Shown: one piece after another, positions 9,390 through 20,185 of the stretch
How positions within the stretch are numbered: position 1 is the stretch's first letter
Layout of the letters: each line of letters begins with the position of its first letter
Assembly (NCBI GenBank): GCA_016712885.1
Contig: JADJQF010000036.1
Location: forward strand, 1 to 64,000
Source: Candidatus Flexicrinis proximus
GTDB taxonomy: Bacteria > Chloroflexota > Anaerolineae > Aggregatilineales > Phototrophicaceae
DNA length: 64,000 nucleotides
Reading direction: 5' to 3'
Notes under the pieces: model-generated
What the model was told of the DNA's origin: nothing
What the model saw: only the letters and a program-made list of their open reading frames with translations
Database searches by the model: none
Program-made: the position numbers and the translations under genes

Positions 9390-10435
9390 TGGGCAACTCC
9401 GAGAATTATGAACTGGTTTTTCTATCGCGTACGGTTGCGATCCTCGCGCAGTACGAGAAACACGTTAAATCCGAATTGCCGCCCAATTCACAGTTTGAAG
9501 TAACCCTTCTCATTAAGTGCCTGCTCGGTATGTTGGTCTTCCCTCATGAGCGCCTTGCCCAACGCGACGACGACTCCCTGAGCAGGACACTGGTGAGAGA
9601 CAAAGGTCATCAATGGGGAGTTATGCTCGGGGATATCTTTAGCGCCGGAACAAACCGTATTCGCGAGAACGGTAAGACAAGATTTGAGGCAACAACGCCG
9701 GAACGGTTGACGATGGCCGACCTGATTCGGCAGATGCGAAACGCCGTTTCTCACGCGGGATTTTCCGTCAACCCGCTGGATGTGTCGCCACAAATTGTTT
9801 GGGTTGCATTCCGTGATCGTTCCGGTTTCCATTTGCAGCTTCCTGTTGAGCGGTTGCAGCAGTTCGCCATCAACTTCGCCAAGGCGACAGGTGCTCGCTT
9901 GACGGAAATCCTGTGGCGCTTGTATCACACCCGTAAAGAACCCACAATTCAAGATAATAGACGGTTTCCAAATGTTCCGAACAAATGTTCGAACATTTGT
10001 TCACCCAACGGCCTCGTTTCGTGGTATATGCAAGAAGTAGTTGCATATCCAGCCACCGGATCGAGGACATTTGCCATGACCGCTGTCACGCCCGTACCCG
10101 ACCTGCAGCACGCGCTGCACGCCTCCGCCGCCATCCTGATCGACGCCGTGGCCGACCCGGCCGCCATCGAGGACTCTTCCCTCAAACACCGCGCCGACGC
10201 CCTCAACGCGGTCGGCCGCTTCATGACCATGCTGTACAAGTATGAGGCGCAGCCGGTGCCAGTGCAGGATGCCGGCGAACCAGCGCCGGTCGCAGCAAGC
10301 GCTGCCGCGGCAGGCATCAGGCCGCACGCGCCCACCGCGGCATATGCCGGCCGCACGGCATCACACGAACCGGCCCCGGCATCCAACCGCCACGAACGCC
10401 GCAAGCGCGAGCGTCTGCTGCGCCGGTCGTCCTAG
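9389..10435 (+). CDS. HEPN-domain protein within the type I RM cluster
   Basis: The start ATG at 9389 overlaps the native hsdS stop (TGATG), implying translational coupling. The first 190 or so residues are helical and contain TMADLIRQMRNAVSHAGF, which carries the HEPN motif R117-N-x3-H122. HEPN proteins are typically metal-independent ribonucleases, often toxins or phage-defence effectors; the exact subfamily is not established here. The frame stays open through residue 349, running into the small gene at 10076. That tail crosses an operator-like palindrome, so I think the real stop was lost: a one-base shift would create TAA-TAG at about 9955. A genuine C-terminal fusion is the alternative. 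Confidence 0.65.
   Translation: MGNSENYELVFLSRTVAILAQYEKHVKSELPPNSQFEVTLLIKCLLGMLVFPHERLAQRDDDSLSRTLVRDKGHQWGVMLGDIFSAGTNRIRENGKTRFEATTPERLTMADLIRQMRNAVSHAGFSVNPLDVSPQIVWVAFRDRSGFHLQLPVERLQQFAINFAKATGARLTEILWRLYHTRKEPTIQDNRRFPNVPNKCSNICSPNGLVSWYMQEVVAYPATGSRTFAMTAVTPVPDLQHALHASAAILIDAVADPAAIEDSSLKHRADALNAVGRFMTMLYKYEAQPVPVQDAGEPAPVAASAAAAGIRPHAPTAAYAGRTASHEPAPASNRHERRKRERLLRRSS
9979..10048. promoter_or_regulatory. Operator-like palindromes before the small ORF
   Basis: Positions 9979-10002 form a perfect 24-bp palindrome made of GAACAAATGTTC and GAACATTTGTTC. Each half is itself a GAAC-N4-GTTC box, the form recognised by LexA in many Gram-positive-like bacteria. A second inverted repeat, ATATGCAA (10026-10033) and TTGCATAT (10041-10048), follows. 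Both precede the ATG at 10076. Regulation by LexA or an XRE-type repressor is inference. Confidence 0.55.
10076..10435 (+). CDS. Small hypothetical protein with basic C-terminus
   Basis: This 119-residue protein is not recognised. A helical N-terminus (LQHALHASAAILIDAVADPA, then HRADALNAVGRFMTMLYKYE) is followed by an Ala/Pro-rich linker and a strongly basic end (NRHERRKRERLLRRSS), suggesting nucleic-acid contact. It has its own operator-like region upstream, which argues that it is a separate gene and not the tail of the HEPN protein in the same frame. An imperfect hairpin (about 10474-10495, GGAAAGGCG/CGCCTTCC) follows it. Confidence 0.5.
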   Translation: MTAVTPVPDLQHALHASAAILIDAVADPAAIEDSSLKHRADALNAVGRFMTMLYKYEAQPVPVQDAGEPAPVAASAAAAGIRPHAPTAAYAGRTASHEPAPASNRHERRKRERLLRRSS

Positions 10436-10525
10436 CCGCCGCTCCGCATCTCATCGCAATCGTCCAGAATTGCGGAAAGGCGCATCGCCTTCCGGTGTGT
10501 TCGCGCGCCTGCATTCCGCCACGTT

Positions 10526-10531
10526 ATACTA
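10526..10531 (+). promoter_or_regulatory. Possible -10 box
   Basis: TATACT lies about 47 bases before the start of the next gene. No clear -35 element was found. Confidence 0.25.
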
Positions 10532-10577
10532 AACACGTAGGCGAGCGATTCACCACCAGCGAAGGCACAATCTAGAT

Positions 10578-11492
10578 ATGGGCGACATCAAATTATTCGA
10601 TCTTTCCGGCGGCACCGTCCGCGAGCTGGCCGGGCGCTCGATGGCGATTGAGAAGTCGCTTCAAACGCTGATCGAACAGCATCTTGAGGCGTTCCTCGGT
10701 ATCCGCTTCCTCGCCACCGAACACGTCACCGGCAAGACGCACGGCGGGCGCATCGACACGCTCGGCCTCGATGAAAACGGCTTTCCGGTCATCATCGAAT
10801 ACAAGCGCTCGATGAACGAAAACGTGATCAATCAGGGTCTGTATTACATGGACTGGCTGCTGGATCACCGCGCCGAGTTCGAACTGCTGGTGATGAAGCA
10901 GTTCGGCAAGCCGGAGTCCGATCGCATCGACTGGCGTTATCCACGCCTGCTGTGCATCGCCGGAGATTTCACGCGCTACGATGAACACGCCGTCCTGCAA
11001 ATCGACCGCAACGTCGAGTTGATCCGCTACCAGTATTTCGACGACAAGCTGCTGCTGTTGGAACTGGTTAATTCAGTCGTTGTGCAGCCGGTAAAGGAAA
11101 AATCCGCGCCCGCAGCCAAGGCTGATACACCGGCAGCGAACAAACCCACGACGACCACCTATAAGACGGTGTCCGATTATCTCAATCAGGCGCCACAGTC
11201 ACTGAAAGATCTGTACGGTTTGGTCGAAGCGTTCGCGGTCTCCCTCGGGGACGGTGTGCAAAAAAAGGAAATGAAGCAATACCACGCCTTTACTCGTCTC
11301 AAGAATTTCCTGTGCATCATCGTACATCCGAGAGAACACAGGCTGGTGCTTCGGGTCAAGATCGACCCTGACACCGTCACTTTGGAACCCGGATTTACGG
11401 CAGATGGACGCAGGTTTCGCGATGGCATCGGTGATCTTGAAATTCGTATTTATGACGCCGACGGATTCGAGCGCGCCAAGCCGTACATCTGA
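10578..11492 (+). CDS. PD-(D/E)XK nuclease-like protein with DUF5655 C-terminus
   Basis: The 304-residue frame has two parts. The N-terminal part carries GGRIDTLGLDENGFPVIIEY-KRS, a PD-(D/E)XK pattern with D60, E74 and K76, typical of restriction-endonuclease folds. A low-complexity linker (about 180-200) leads to a C-terminal DUF5655-like domain (LKDLYGLVEAFAVSLGDGVQ, YHAFTRLKNFLCIIVHPREH, DLEIRIYDADGFERAKPYI). The last residues are missing: a single lost base at about 11490 would restore AKPYILTSYETS and a stop at 11510-11512, the usual family ending. It sits inside the RM cluster, so a role in foreign-DNA cleavage is plausible but not shown. Confidence 0.75.
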   Translation: MGDIKLFDLSGGTVRELAGRSMAIEKSLQTLIEQHLEAFLGIRFLATEHVTGKTHGGRIDTLGLDENGFPVIIEYKRSMNENVINQGLYYMDWLLDHRAEFELLVMKQFGKPESDRIDWRYPRLLCIAGDFTRYDEHAVLQIDRNVELIRYQYFDDKLLLLELVNSVVVQPVKEKSAPAAKADTPAANKPTTTTYKTVSDYLNQAPQSLKDLYGLVEAFAVSLGDGVQKKEMKQYHAFTRLKNFLCIIVHPREHRLVLRVKIDPDTVTLEPGFTADGRRFRDGIGDLEIRIYDADGFERAKPYI

Positions 11493-11514
11493 CCAGCTAC
11501 GAGACAAGCTAACG

Positions 11515-11802
11515 ATGCACGTCATCACGCGCAAACGCCTGAATGACTTTGCGGCCCAATATCCAGAGACGCGAACGGCTCTCGCTCACTGGTTCAAGGC
11601 GATGAAACAAGGCACTTTCCGGTCGTTTGCCGAACTACGCGCCGTTTTCCCCAATGCGGACCAGGTCGCAGGGTTCACCGTATTCAACATCGGCGGCAAC
11701 AAAGTACGGCTGATCGCGGCCATGCATTATAATCGGCAGAAGGTCTATATCCGCGCGGTGCTCACTCACGCGGAATACGACAATGGAAAGTGGAAGGAAT
11801 AA
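11515..11802 (+). CDS. higB: HigB-type mRNA interferase toxin
   Basis: This 95-residue protein matches the HigB_toxin family along its length: MHVITRKRLNDFAAQYPETR, FRSFAELRAVFPNADQVAGF, TVFNIGGNKVRLIAAMHYNR and KVYIRAVLTHAEYDNGKWKE. Members cleave mRNA on the ribosome. The gene starts just after the restored stop of the DUF5655 gene and lies 3 bases before its antitoxin, with the toxin first, as is usual for hig operons. Confidence 0.88.
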   Translation: MHVITRKRLNDFAAQYPETRTALAHWFKAMKQGTFRSFAELRAVFPNADQVAGFTVFNIGGNKVRLIAAMHYNRQKVYIRAVLTHAEYDNGKWKE

Positions 11803-11805
11803 CCG

Positions 11806-12036
11806 ATGCTCGACTTGACAGTTGTACAGGCAGAACACGGCTGGTCGTCGGTCTCTAAAATCCTCTACGTGCCGCACGACGAAGCGGAATACCACCGGCT
11901 CGTCGGAATCCTCGACCAATTGATCGACCACGTCGGCGAGGACGAATCGCACCCGCTCGCCTCGCTGATGGAAGTGATCGGCGTCCTCGTGGAGAAATAC
12001 GAAGACGAACACGTCCCGGCGCTCGACCAGGCTTGA
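11806..12036 (+). CDS. higA: HigA-type antitoxin, short form lacking the HTH domain
   Basis: The 76 residues match the N-terminal part of HigA antitoxins paired with this toxin type (EAEYHRLVGILDQLIDHVGE, then DESHPLASLMEVIGVLVEKY). Typical members continue into an XRE helix-turn-helix that binds the operon promoter. Here the protein stops at HVPALDQA. It may neutralise HigB without autoregulating, or the HTH may have been lost when hsdR came to lie directly downstream. The stop overlaps a possible TTG start of hsdR at 12033. Confidence 0.75.
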   Translation: MLDLTVVQAEHGWSSVSKILYVPHDEAEYHRLVGILDQLIDHVGEDESHPLASLMEVIGVLVEKYEDEHVPALDQA

Positions 12037-12050
12037 CAGTGAGCGGAGTG

Positions 12051-15232
<3,182 letters not shown>

Positions 15233-15236
<4 letters not shown>

Positions 15237-15943
15237 AGATCCCCGGCGGCCAGCATCGCGTGCAGTTTGGCACCACGCCGATCACGTTCGACCTGCTCTA
15301 CTCGCAGCGCAAGACGCTCGCCATCCACGTTTACCCCGACTGTTCCGTCATGGTCGATGCGCCGCAGGATACTCCGATGGAGCGCATCCGCCAGCTGGTG
15401 CTCAAACGCGGCGCATGGATTCTGCGGCATCAGCGCCAGTTTCAGGATTACGCGCCCCCACACTCATCGCCGCGCCAGTTTGTCAGCGGCGAGACATGGC
15501 GCTATCTGGGGCGGCAGTATCGCCTGCGTGTTGAGCACGGTGCGCCGGAACGGGTCGTCCTCACGCGCGGCTGGATCACAGTCACGACAGCCGACAAGAC
15601 GAATACGCTTCGCGTCGCTGACCTACTGATGGGTTGGTATCACCGGCAGGCACAGCGCATATTCTCAGAACGATGGAATGAGGTCCTTCCGCGCATTGCC
15701 GTCATTGGCGTCATGCCGCCAGAGTCGCTCTCGCTGCGCGAAATGAAATCACGCTGGGGCAGCTGCTCGCCCAAAGGGCAAATCTCGCTCAACCTCAAAC
15801 TCATTCAGGTCGACAAGTCGCTGATCGACTACGTCATCCTGCATGAGCTATGCCACCTGCGCGAACTCAACCACGGCAGCGCTTTTTACGCGCTCCTCGA
15901 CCGTGTCGTGCCCGAGTGGCAGAAGCTGCGCCAAGCTGAATAA
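15233..15943 (+). CDS. YgjP/SprT-like zinc metalloprotease (DUF45)
   Basis: This 236-residue protein has the gluzincin motif HELCH (204-208) with third ligand His214 (ELNHG), preceded by MKSRWGSCSPKGQISLNLKL, the signature of the YgjP/DUF45 group. The start overlaps the hsdR stop by 4 bases (ATGA), so the two are translationally coupled. The family is often found at the 3' end of type I RM operons. Its target is unknown; processing of RM subunits or of a DNA-bound protein is speculation. Confidence 0.85.
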
Positions 15944-16036
15944 GAGCGAAGTCAGCTTCTGAGCGACAAAACGATCTGTTTGAAACGATTTAGGGCGACG
16001 CCTCGCAGCACCGCCCCACGTAGTTCCCGCGTCCTC

Positions 16037-16405
16037 CTAGAACGGGATGTTTCCGTCACTGTCATCCGAACCGTGATCGCCGTTGTCGGCCCGGTCGAGT
16101 AGAACTAAGCGACTGGCGTCCATATCGAGGCTCGCCTGCGCCGTGCCAGTCTGGTCGGTCCATGCCGACGGCCGCAGCCATTCCGCCGACACCTGAACCA
16201 GCGATCCCTTCCTGACGTACTGCACCGCAATGTCGGCCAGGCGGTTCCAACAATTTACCCGCACCCAGAGCGTCAGCTTCTCGCCGGCGCGGTTCTTGCG
16301 GCTGACCGCCACCGAGAATGAGGCTACACGCTGCTCACCGACTTCGCGCACCTGCGGATCACTGCCGACGAAACCTGTAACTTGCGTAGTGACACTGGTA
16401 CCCAT
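16037..16405 (-). CDS. ssb: Single-stranded DNA-binding protein
   Basis: The 122-residue protein has an OB fold (TTQVTGFVGSDPQVREVGEQ, ASFSVAVSRKNRAGEKLTLW, VRVNCWNRLADIAVQYVRKG) and the acidic tip DDSDGNIPF that docks replication and repair partners. I chose ATG 16405 because GGAG lies 8 or so bases upstream and the OB fold starts at once; an upstream ATG (16474) adds only low-complexity residues. The protein is short, with little linker, as in plasmid or element-borne SSBs. It is separated from the hsd operon and reads toward it. Confidence 0.88.
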   Translation of the reverse strand: MGTSVTTQVTGFVGSDPQVREVGEQRVASFSVAVSRKNRAGEKLTLWVRVNCWNRLADIAVQYVRKGSLVQVSAEWLRPSAWTDQTGTAQASLDMDASRLVLLDRADNGDHGSDDSDGNIPF

Positions 16406-16474
16406 GATGTCTTTCTCCTTCGCGCTTGTGCGCTGTCTTTTCCATCGGCTTCGTGCCGATTTCTGACGAGCCAA

Positions 16475-17052
16475 ACAGCAGGCGAGAAAGCCGGATCGTC
16501 AGCCGCAGGCCGCTACCCGATTGCGGTGAGCGCAGCGGCACCAGCCCGGAGCAATCGGGTCAAGCGAAATCCGCAGGGTTTTGACGGCCGGCGCGCCTGC
16601 TAGGATGGTCAGAGACAAATCGGTACGTTTTCTGGCCGCATGGATGACGAGCCACATACGAGGAGATCATGAGTACACGGCTATACGGGGACCTGTTGCG
16701 AGGCGATCCGTGCGAAGAAGATGGGCGCCTATGGCAGTTTCGGCGATCAGACAAATTGCGCGGGCATCGCTGACTTGTTGCGGGAATGGAACAAGCCGAC
16801 ACAGGGAGTGCAGTCAAGCAGATCGCGCAGGCGTCTGGAATGCGGCCAGATGTGGACAGATGGCACGGCTACTCCAGAGATCGGACGCCATTCGGCCTGA
16901 CCCGCGACGGCGTTACGTTCGGACGGAAGACACTCCTGTTCTAGGTGCCGGGACAAACTGGGGCGGCATCAGCGTATCAACAGCCGACTTCCATGCCACA
17001 TCGCAAAAATAAACGCGGCTGAGTTAACGTCCCAGCCAAGACGGTCTGTGCC
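16475..17052. other. Non-coding or unassigned gap
   Basis: Short frames on both strands lack family features. A weak plus-strand frame near 16730-16870 (GAYGSFGDQTNCAGIADLLR, EWNKPTQGV) could be a decayed gene fragment. I cannot support a gene here. Confidence 0.3.
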
Positions 17053-17994
17053 TCACGCATAGGCGGCGGCCAGCAGCTGCGCGGCGCGCTTCATGTGGCG
17101 GCGAAACGACTTCGGATTGCGTCCGGTCGCGACCGCGGCCTGGGCGTAGGTCTTGCCGTCGATCTGCGCCTGCAATGCATGGACGACACACGGCGTATGT
17201 CGATACTGATCTAGCAGCGACTGCGCCGGCGCGGTACGCCCCTGCCGGTACTGCTCGCGCCACGCCCCGTATGGCGTCGTGAACCGGCCGCTGTCCGGAC
17301 GATCGGCGAGAGTCTTGTGTTCCGGCTGCGGATAGTCGTGCTGCTCAAGGAAGATCTGTGCGAATTCGTAGCGCACGTCCTGCAGCACCGGCTCGACGTA
17401 GTTCTGCATCCAGTTCCACGGCGTCAGACCGGCCAGCGCCGCCGCATCTTTGCGCGAGATCTGCGTCGTGATGTAGTAGAGCGCGATCAGGTGCTTGAAC
17501 GAGTCGACGTACTTGGCAGCCAGCGTGTGCATGATACGCTCGATGTCGATCCGGTTGTCGACGTCGGTCGCCCACGCGGCCCAGCGCTCGTCACGATCAT
17601 GCGCGTAGCCGCTGATCGTGTGCTCGTCGGACGAACTGCGCCAGTCGGTCGAGACGTAAGCCTCAAGGCTCTCGTGGCGGCGATCATAGGCGCGCAGGCT
17701 GGAACTCTTGCATCGTGCCAGAATGAAAAACACCGCTTGCTGGCGGGTTTTGTCTGCGAGAAATTCATGCTGTGATTTGAGCGTCTCCAGCAATGCCGTG
17801 AAGCCGATCTGCAAGCACTCCGGTCGCTCGTCCGGCTGTAGACCGTTGCGCTTCATGACGTTCGCCGCATATTCGGCGAGATCGTCATAGAGCTGGCCGC
17901 TGGTCTGGCGGCCAGCCCAGTCCGTCGGATAAGTCTGGACTTGCGTGTACGGCCTGATCTGGCTGCGGATGATGGAACGATACTGGATGTGCAT
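17053..17994 (-). CDS. Hypothetical protein with sigma-factor-like layout
   Basis: This 313-residue protein is not firmly recognised. The N-terminal half (ECLQIGFTALLETLKSQHEF, AVFFILARCKSSSLRAYDRR) resembles the helical arrangement of sigma-70 region 2. The middle (KHLIALYYITTQISRKDAAA) and end (TYAQAAVATGRNPKSFRRHM) each look like helix-turn-helix units. The start at 17994 is supported by GAGGAG about 8 bases upstream. It is codirectional with ssb and downstream of a strong terminator. A regulatory role on a mobile element is inference; a recombination-related DNA-binding protein is also possible. Confidence 0.5.
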   Translation of the reverse strand: MHIQYRSIIRSQIRPYTQVQTYPTDWAGRQTSGQLYDDLAEYAANVMKRNGLQPDERPECLQIGFTALLETLKSQHEFLADKTRQQAVFFILARCKSSSLRAYDRRHESLEAYVSTDWRSSSDEHTISGYAHDRDERWAAWATDVDNRIDIERIMHTLAAKYVDSFKHLIALYYITTQISRKDAAALAGLTPWNWMQNYVEPVLQDVRYEFAQIFLEQHDYPQPEHKTLADRPDSGRFTTPYGAWREQYRQGRTAPAQSLLDQYRHTPCVVHALQAQIDGKTYAQAAVATGRNPKSFRRHMKRAAQLLAAAYA

Positions 17995-18091
17995 GACAAT
18001 TTCTCCTCGTCACACGCTGGAGTCTGCCAGCGCAGGTGAGCGCTACCGCTCGTCTGCACGGCACAGCGCAGTGGGGGGCACCAGGCAAACA

Positions 18092-18122
18092 AAAACGGCG
18101 ACCGCGGTCGGGTCGCCGTTTT
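18092..18122. terminator. Strong bidirectional rho-independent-type terminator
   Basis: AAAACGGCGACC (18092-18103) and GGTCGCCGTTTT (18111-18122) form a perfect 12-bp stem with a 7-base loop. The A-run and T-run on its two sides suit termination on both strands. It separates the sigma-like gene from the structured repeat. Confidence 0.8.
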
Positions 18123-18131
18123 AGGCCGGTG

Positions 18132-18503
18132 GTTCGGTGGTACAGCCCGCGAGGGCGTGCCAGCGTACCGCCGCCGGTGTTTGCGTGGGAGGAAACCCGC
18201 GCTGTACACTCGCCGTGCCGGCGGTAGTGCGAGGTGTTAACCCTCAGTTCTTGCTATTGAGCTTACCCAAATAGACTGTGCACCTTGATCGTGGGGTTGC
18301 CACGAGCGCAGCGGCACAAGCCAGGAGGCAAAACCGTAGGCGAAGCCGCCCGCGGCTTTAGGCGGTGGGGTGGCGTGCTATCGTGCGTGGCGCGTTGCAC
18401 CGAGGATGCAATTAGTTCAGGATTTGGATTACATCGTTGACAAATAGCGATGTCCGATACTGATTGTTGCAGGCGTTGTCGATCTGGTATGACGGTTACA
18501 CTA
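18132..18503. ncRNA. 372-bp structured repeat, copy A (possible HEARO/IscB omega-RNA-like element)
   Basis: It aligns over its whole length with 31498-31867 at roughly 75-80 percent identity by eye, starting GTTCGGTGGTACAGCCCG and ending ATGACGGTTACACTA. No reading frame is conserved. TACCGCCG (18166-18173) pairs with CGGCGGTA (18219-18226) and encloses a GCGTGGG/CCCGCGC hairpin with a GGAAA-containing loop. In copy B the A-U pair near the base of this stem becomes G-U, so pairing is kept. Conserved structure, about 370 bases, stand-alone copies and an ATGA-containing 3' end recall HEARO RNAs, the omega RNAs of IscB elements. No HNH/IscB gene lies nearby. The family name is a guess. Confidence 0.5.
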
Positions 18504-18620
18504 GGGCGTGTCTGCAAATTACAGAACAGGCACGATGGTGGTGTTGCCCCGATAAAATAGAGTAACAATGGCTCCAAGTGAATGGATTGTACAATGGATC
18601 ATCACGAGGAGAACGAGAAG

Positions 18621-18887
18621 ATGGGACGACCGAGTTCGTTTAGTGAAGCCTACAAGCGCGAAGCGGTCGCGCAGGCGGCGGCCAGCGGGAATATCAGCCA
18701 GACGGCGCGAGCGTTGGGGATCAGCAACAAGAGTCTGCACAGCTGGATCAAGACTTACGGCGAGCCTAAGCGGCTGGACGCGGAGACGGCCAGCGCGCAG
18801 CAGTTGGCGGTGCGCGAGCGGCAGCTGGAAGTGCTAAAAAAAGCCATTGGGATCGTCAGCGAAGCCGAGGGGAACGCTACGCGATGA
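18621..18887 (+). CDS. IS3-family transposase OrfA
   Basis: From ATG 18621 (MGRPSSFSEAYKREAVAQAA) it encodes about 88 residues with an HTH (NISQTARALGISNKSLHSWI) and a leucine-zipper-like helix (QLAVRERQLEVLKKAIGIV). A run of seven A (CTAAAAAAAGCC, about 18833-18839) is a classic -1 slippery site, which would fuse OrfA to OrfB. Confidence 0.85.
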   Translation: MGRPSSFSEAYKREAVAQAAASGNISQTARALGISNKSLHSWIKTYGEPKRLDAETASAQQLAVRERQLEVLKKAIGIVSEAEGNATR

Positions 18888-19729
18888 TTCGGGAAGCGCA
18901 GGCGGCGGGAGAGTTGAGCGTCACGGCGAGTTGTGAGGTGCTGGAGGTCTCAGCGAGCGGCTACTACGCCGCGCGACACGGTCGCGGCAGCCGACGCCAA
19001 GAGGCCGACGCCGCGCTGAAAGTGCAGGTCGAGCGGGTCTTTGATGCCAGCCGCCGGACCTACGGCAGTCCGCGGGTGGTGCAAGCGCTGCGGCAGTTGG
19101 GGATCCGCACGTCGCGCAAGCGAGTGGCACGGCTGATGCGCGAACGCGGGCTGGTTTCGGTGCGGGTTCGTGAGCGGCGAGTCGGGCTGACCAAGCCCGG
19201 AAACAGTGCCTGCTTCGCGCCCAACCTGCTGGCTCAGGACTTCAAAGCGGCGCAGGTCAACCAGAAATGGGTCGCAGACACCACCTATGTCCCGACCCGG
19301 GAAGGCTGGCTGTATCTGGTGAGTGTCATGGATTTGTGCAACCGCCAGGTGGTGGGCTGGGCGATGGGGGAACACCACGACGCGGCGCTGGCGACATCTG
19401 CGCTCGATATGGCGATCCTGAGGCGACGTCCGGACGAGGGCTTGATCCTGCACTCGGACCGGGGCAGCGAATTCGCCAACTTCACCTTCCAGGCACGCGC
19501 ATTGAAGGAGAAGTTTCAGCTGAGCATGAGCGGGACGGGCAACTGCTACGACAACGCGTCTGCCGAGAGTTTCTTCGCAACGTTGAAGCTGGAGGCGGTT
19601 CAAGGCGAGGTCTTTGCCACGCGCGAGGCAGCACGACGGGCACTATTCGACTTTATCGAGGTGTTTTACAACCGGCAGCGGCTGCACTCGGGTCTCGACT
19701 ATGTCAGTCCCGCTCGCCACGCCGCTTGA
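18884..19729 (+). CDS. IS3-family transposase OrfB (DDE integrase)
   Basis: The 281 residues contain the HTH_21 region (FDASRRTYGSPRVVQALRQL) and an rve integrase core with DDE residues in VADTTYVPTREGW, ILHSDRGSEFAN and the NASAESFFATLK segment. It ends with FYNRQRLHSGLDYVSPARHA. It overlaps OrfA by ATGA and is intact, so the element could be active. Confidence 0.92.
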   Translation: MIREAQAAGELSVTASCEVLEVSASGYYAARHGRGSRRQEADAALKVQVERVFDASRRTYGSPRVVQALRQLGIRTSRKRVARLMRERGLVSVRVRERRVGLTKPGNSACFAPNLLAQDFKAAQVNQKWVADTTYVPTREGWLYLVSVMDLCNRQVVGWAMGEHHDAALATSALDMAILRRRPDEGLILHSDRGSEFANFTFQARALKEKFQLSMSGTGNCYDNASAESFFATLKLEAVQGEVFATREAARRALFDFIEVFYNRQRLHSGLDYVSPARHAA

Positions 19730-19759
19730 GTCACTGTTACTCTATTTAACCGGGGCTAG

Positions 19760-20185
19760 ACCACACAGTGAGAGATCGGTTTCCAAAGGGTTTGAGATCG
19801 TTTGTTCCCATCCCGACCATTTGTCTGTTCACTATTGCGAAGTCAATACGTTTTCGAATGGCTTTGACGAAGGGCAGAATTATGTCGTGAAAGCTGATGA
19901 GCACGGACGTTGAACACTTCAGGTGTGTAGGGCGAGGATGACGATTACACCCATTGGTACGGGCACAATCAGCATTTGAATATACGCCCTGCCGCAATAG
20001 TCACTGTTACTCGGATCAAAGCGGGGCAACACCAGACTTCAGTAGACCAGACACAGGCGCCAACATCAGTCCGGCGGGTGAAGATTCGGGTGAAGATCTC
20101 TCCGCAAGGCCATGTGATGGCATAAACCGCGCATATAATCGGCTCAATAGCAGATTCGGTAGATTTGAAACAAGGAGATTATTCG
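19760..20185. other. IS-derived debris and promoter region of the secreted protein
   Basis: No gene is supported. AGTCACTGTTACTCGGATCA... followed by GCGGGGCAACACCAG at 20001-20035 resembles the right end of IS3-1 (AGTCACTGTTACTCTATTTA) and may be a solo end. The octamer-rich string GGGGCAACACCA recurs at 31923-31934 and, inverted, at the left flank of IS3-1 (about 18537-18550), marking a repeated insertion context. Confidence 0.4.

Larger units (their letters stand above)
18546..19759 (+). mobile_element. IS3-family insertion sequence (IS3-1)
   Basis: Terminal inverted repeats are visible: left CCCCGATAAAATAGAGTAAC (from 18547) and right, read as complement, CCCCGGTTAAATAGAGTAAC (to about 19758). 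Two overlapping transposase frames fill the element. No flanking target duplication could be identified with confidence. Confidence 0.8.

Noticed and set aside
18132..18260. RNase P RNA-like string GGAGGAAACCC in the structured repeat
   Set aside because: The surrounding conserved RNase P core (for example AGTCCGGGCT) is missing, and two diverged copies in one region argue against rnpB.
18546..19759. Target-site duplication of IS3-1
   Set aside because: No matching 3-5 bp pair could be fixed, because the exact outer ends are uncertain within a few bases.
19900..19960. Third copy of the 370-bp structured repeat
   Set aside because: Only ATGACGATTACAC is shared; the rest does not align.
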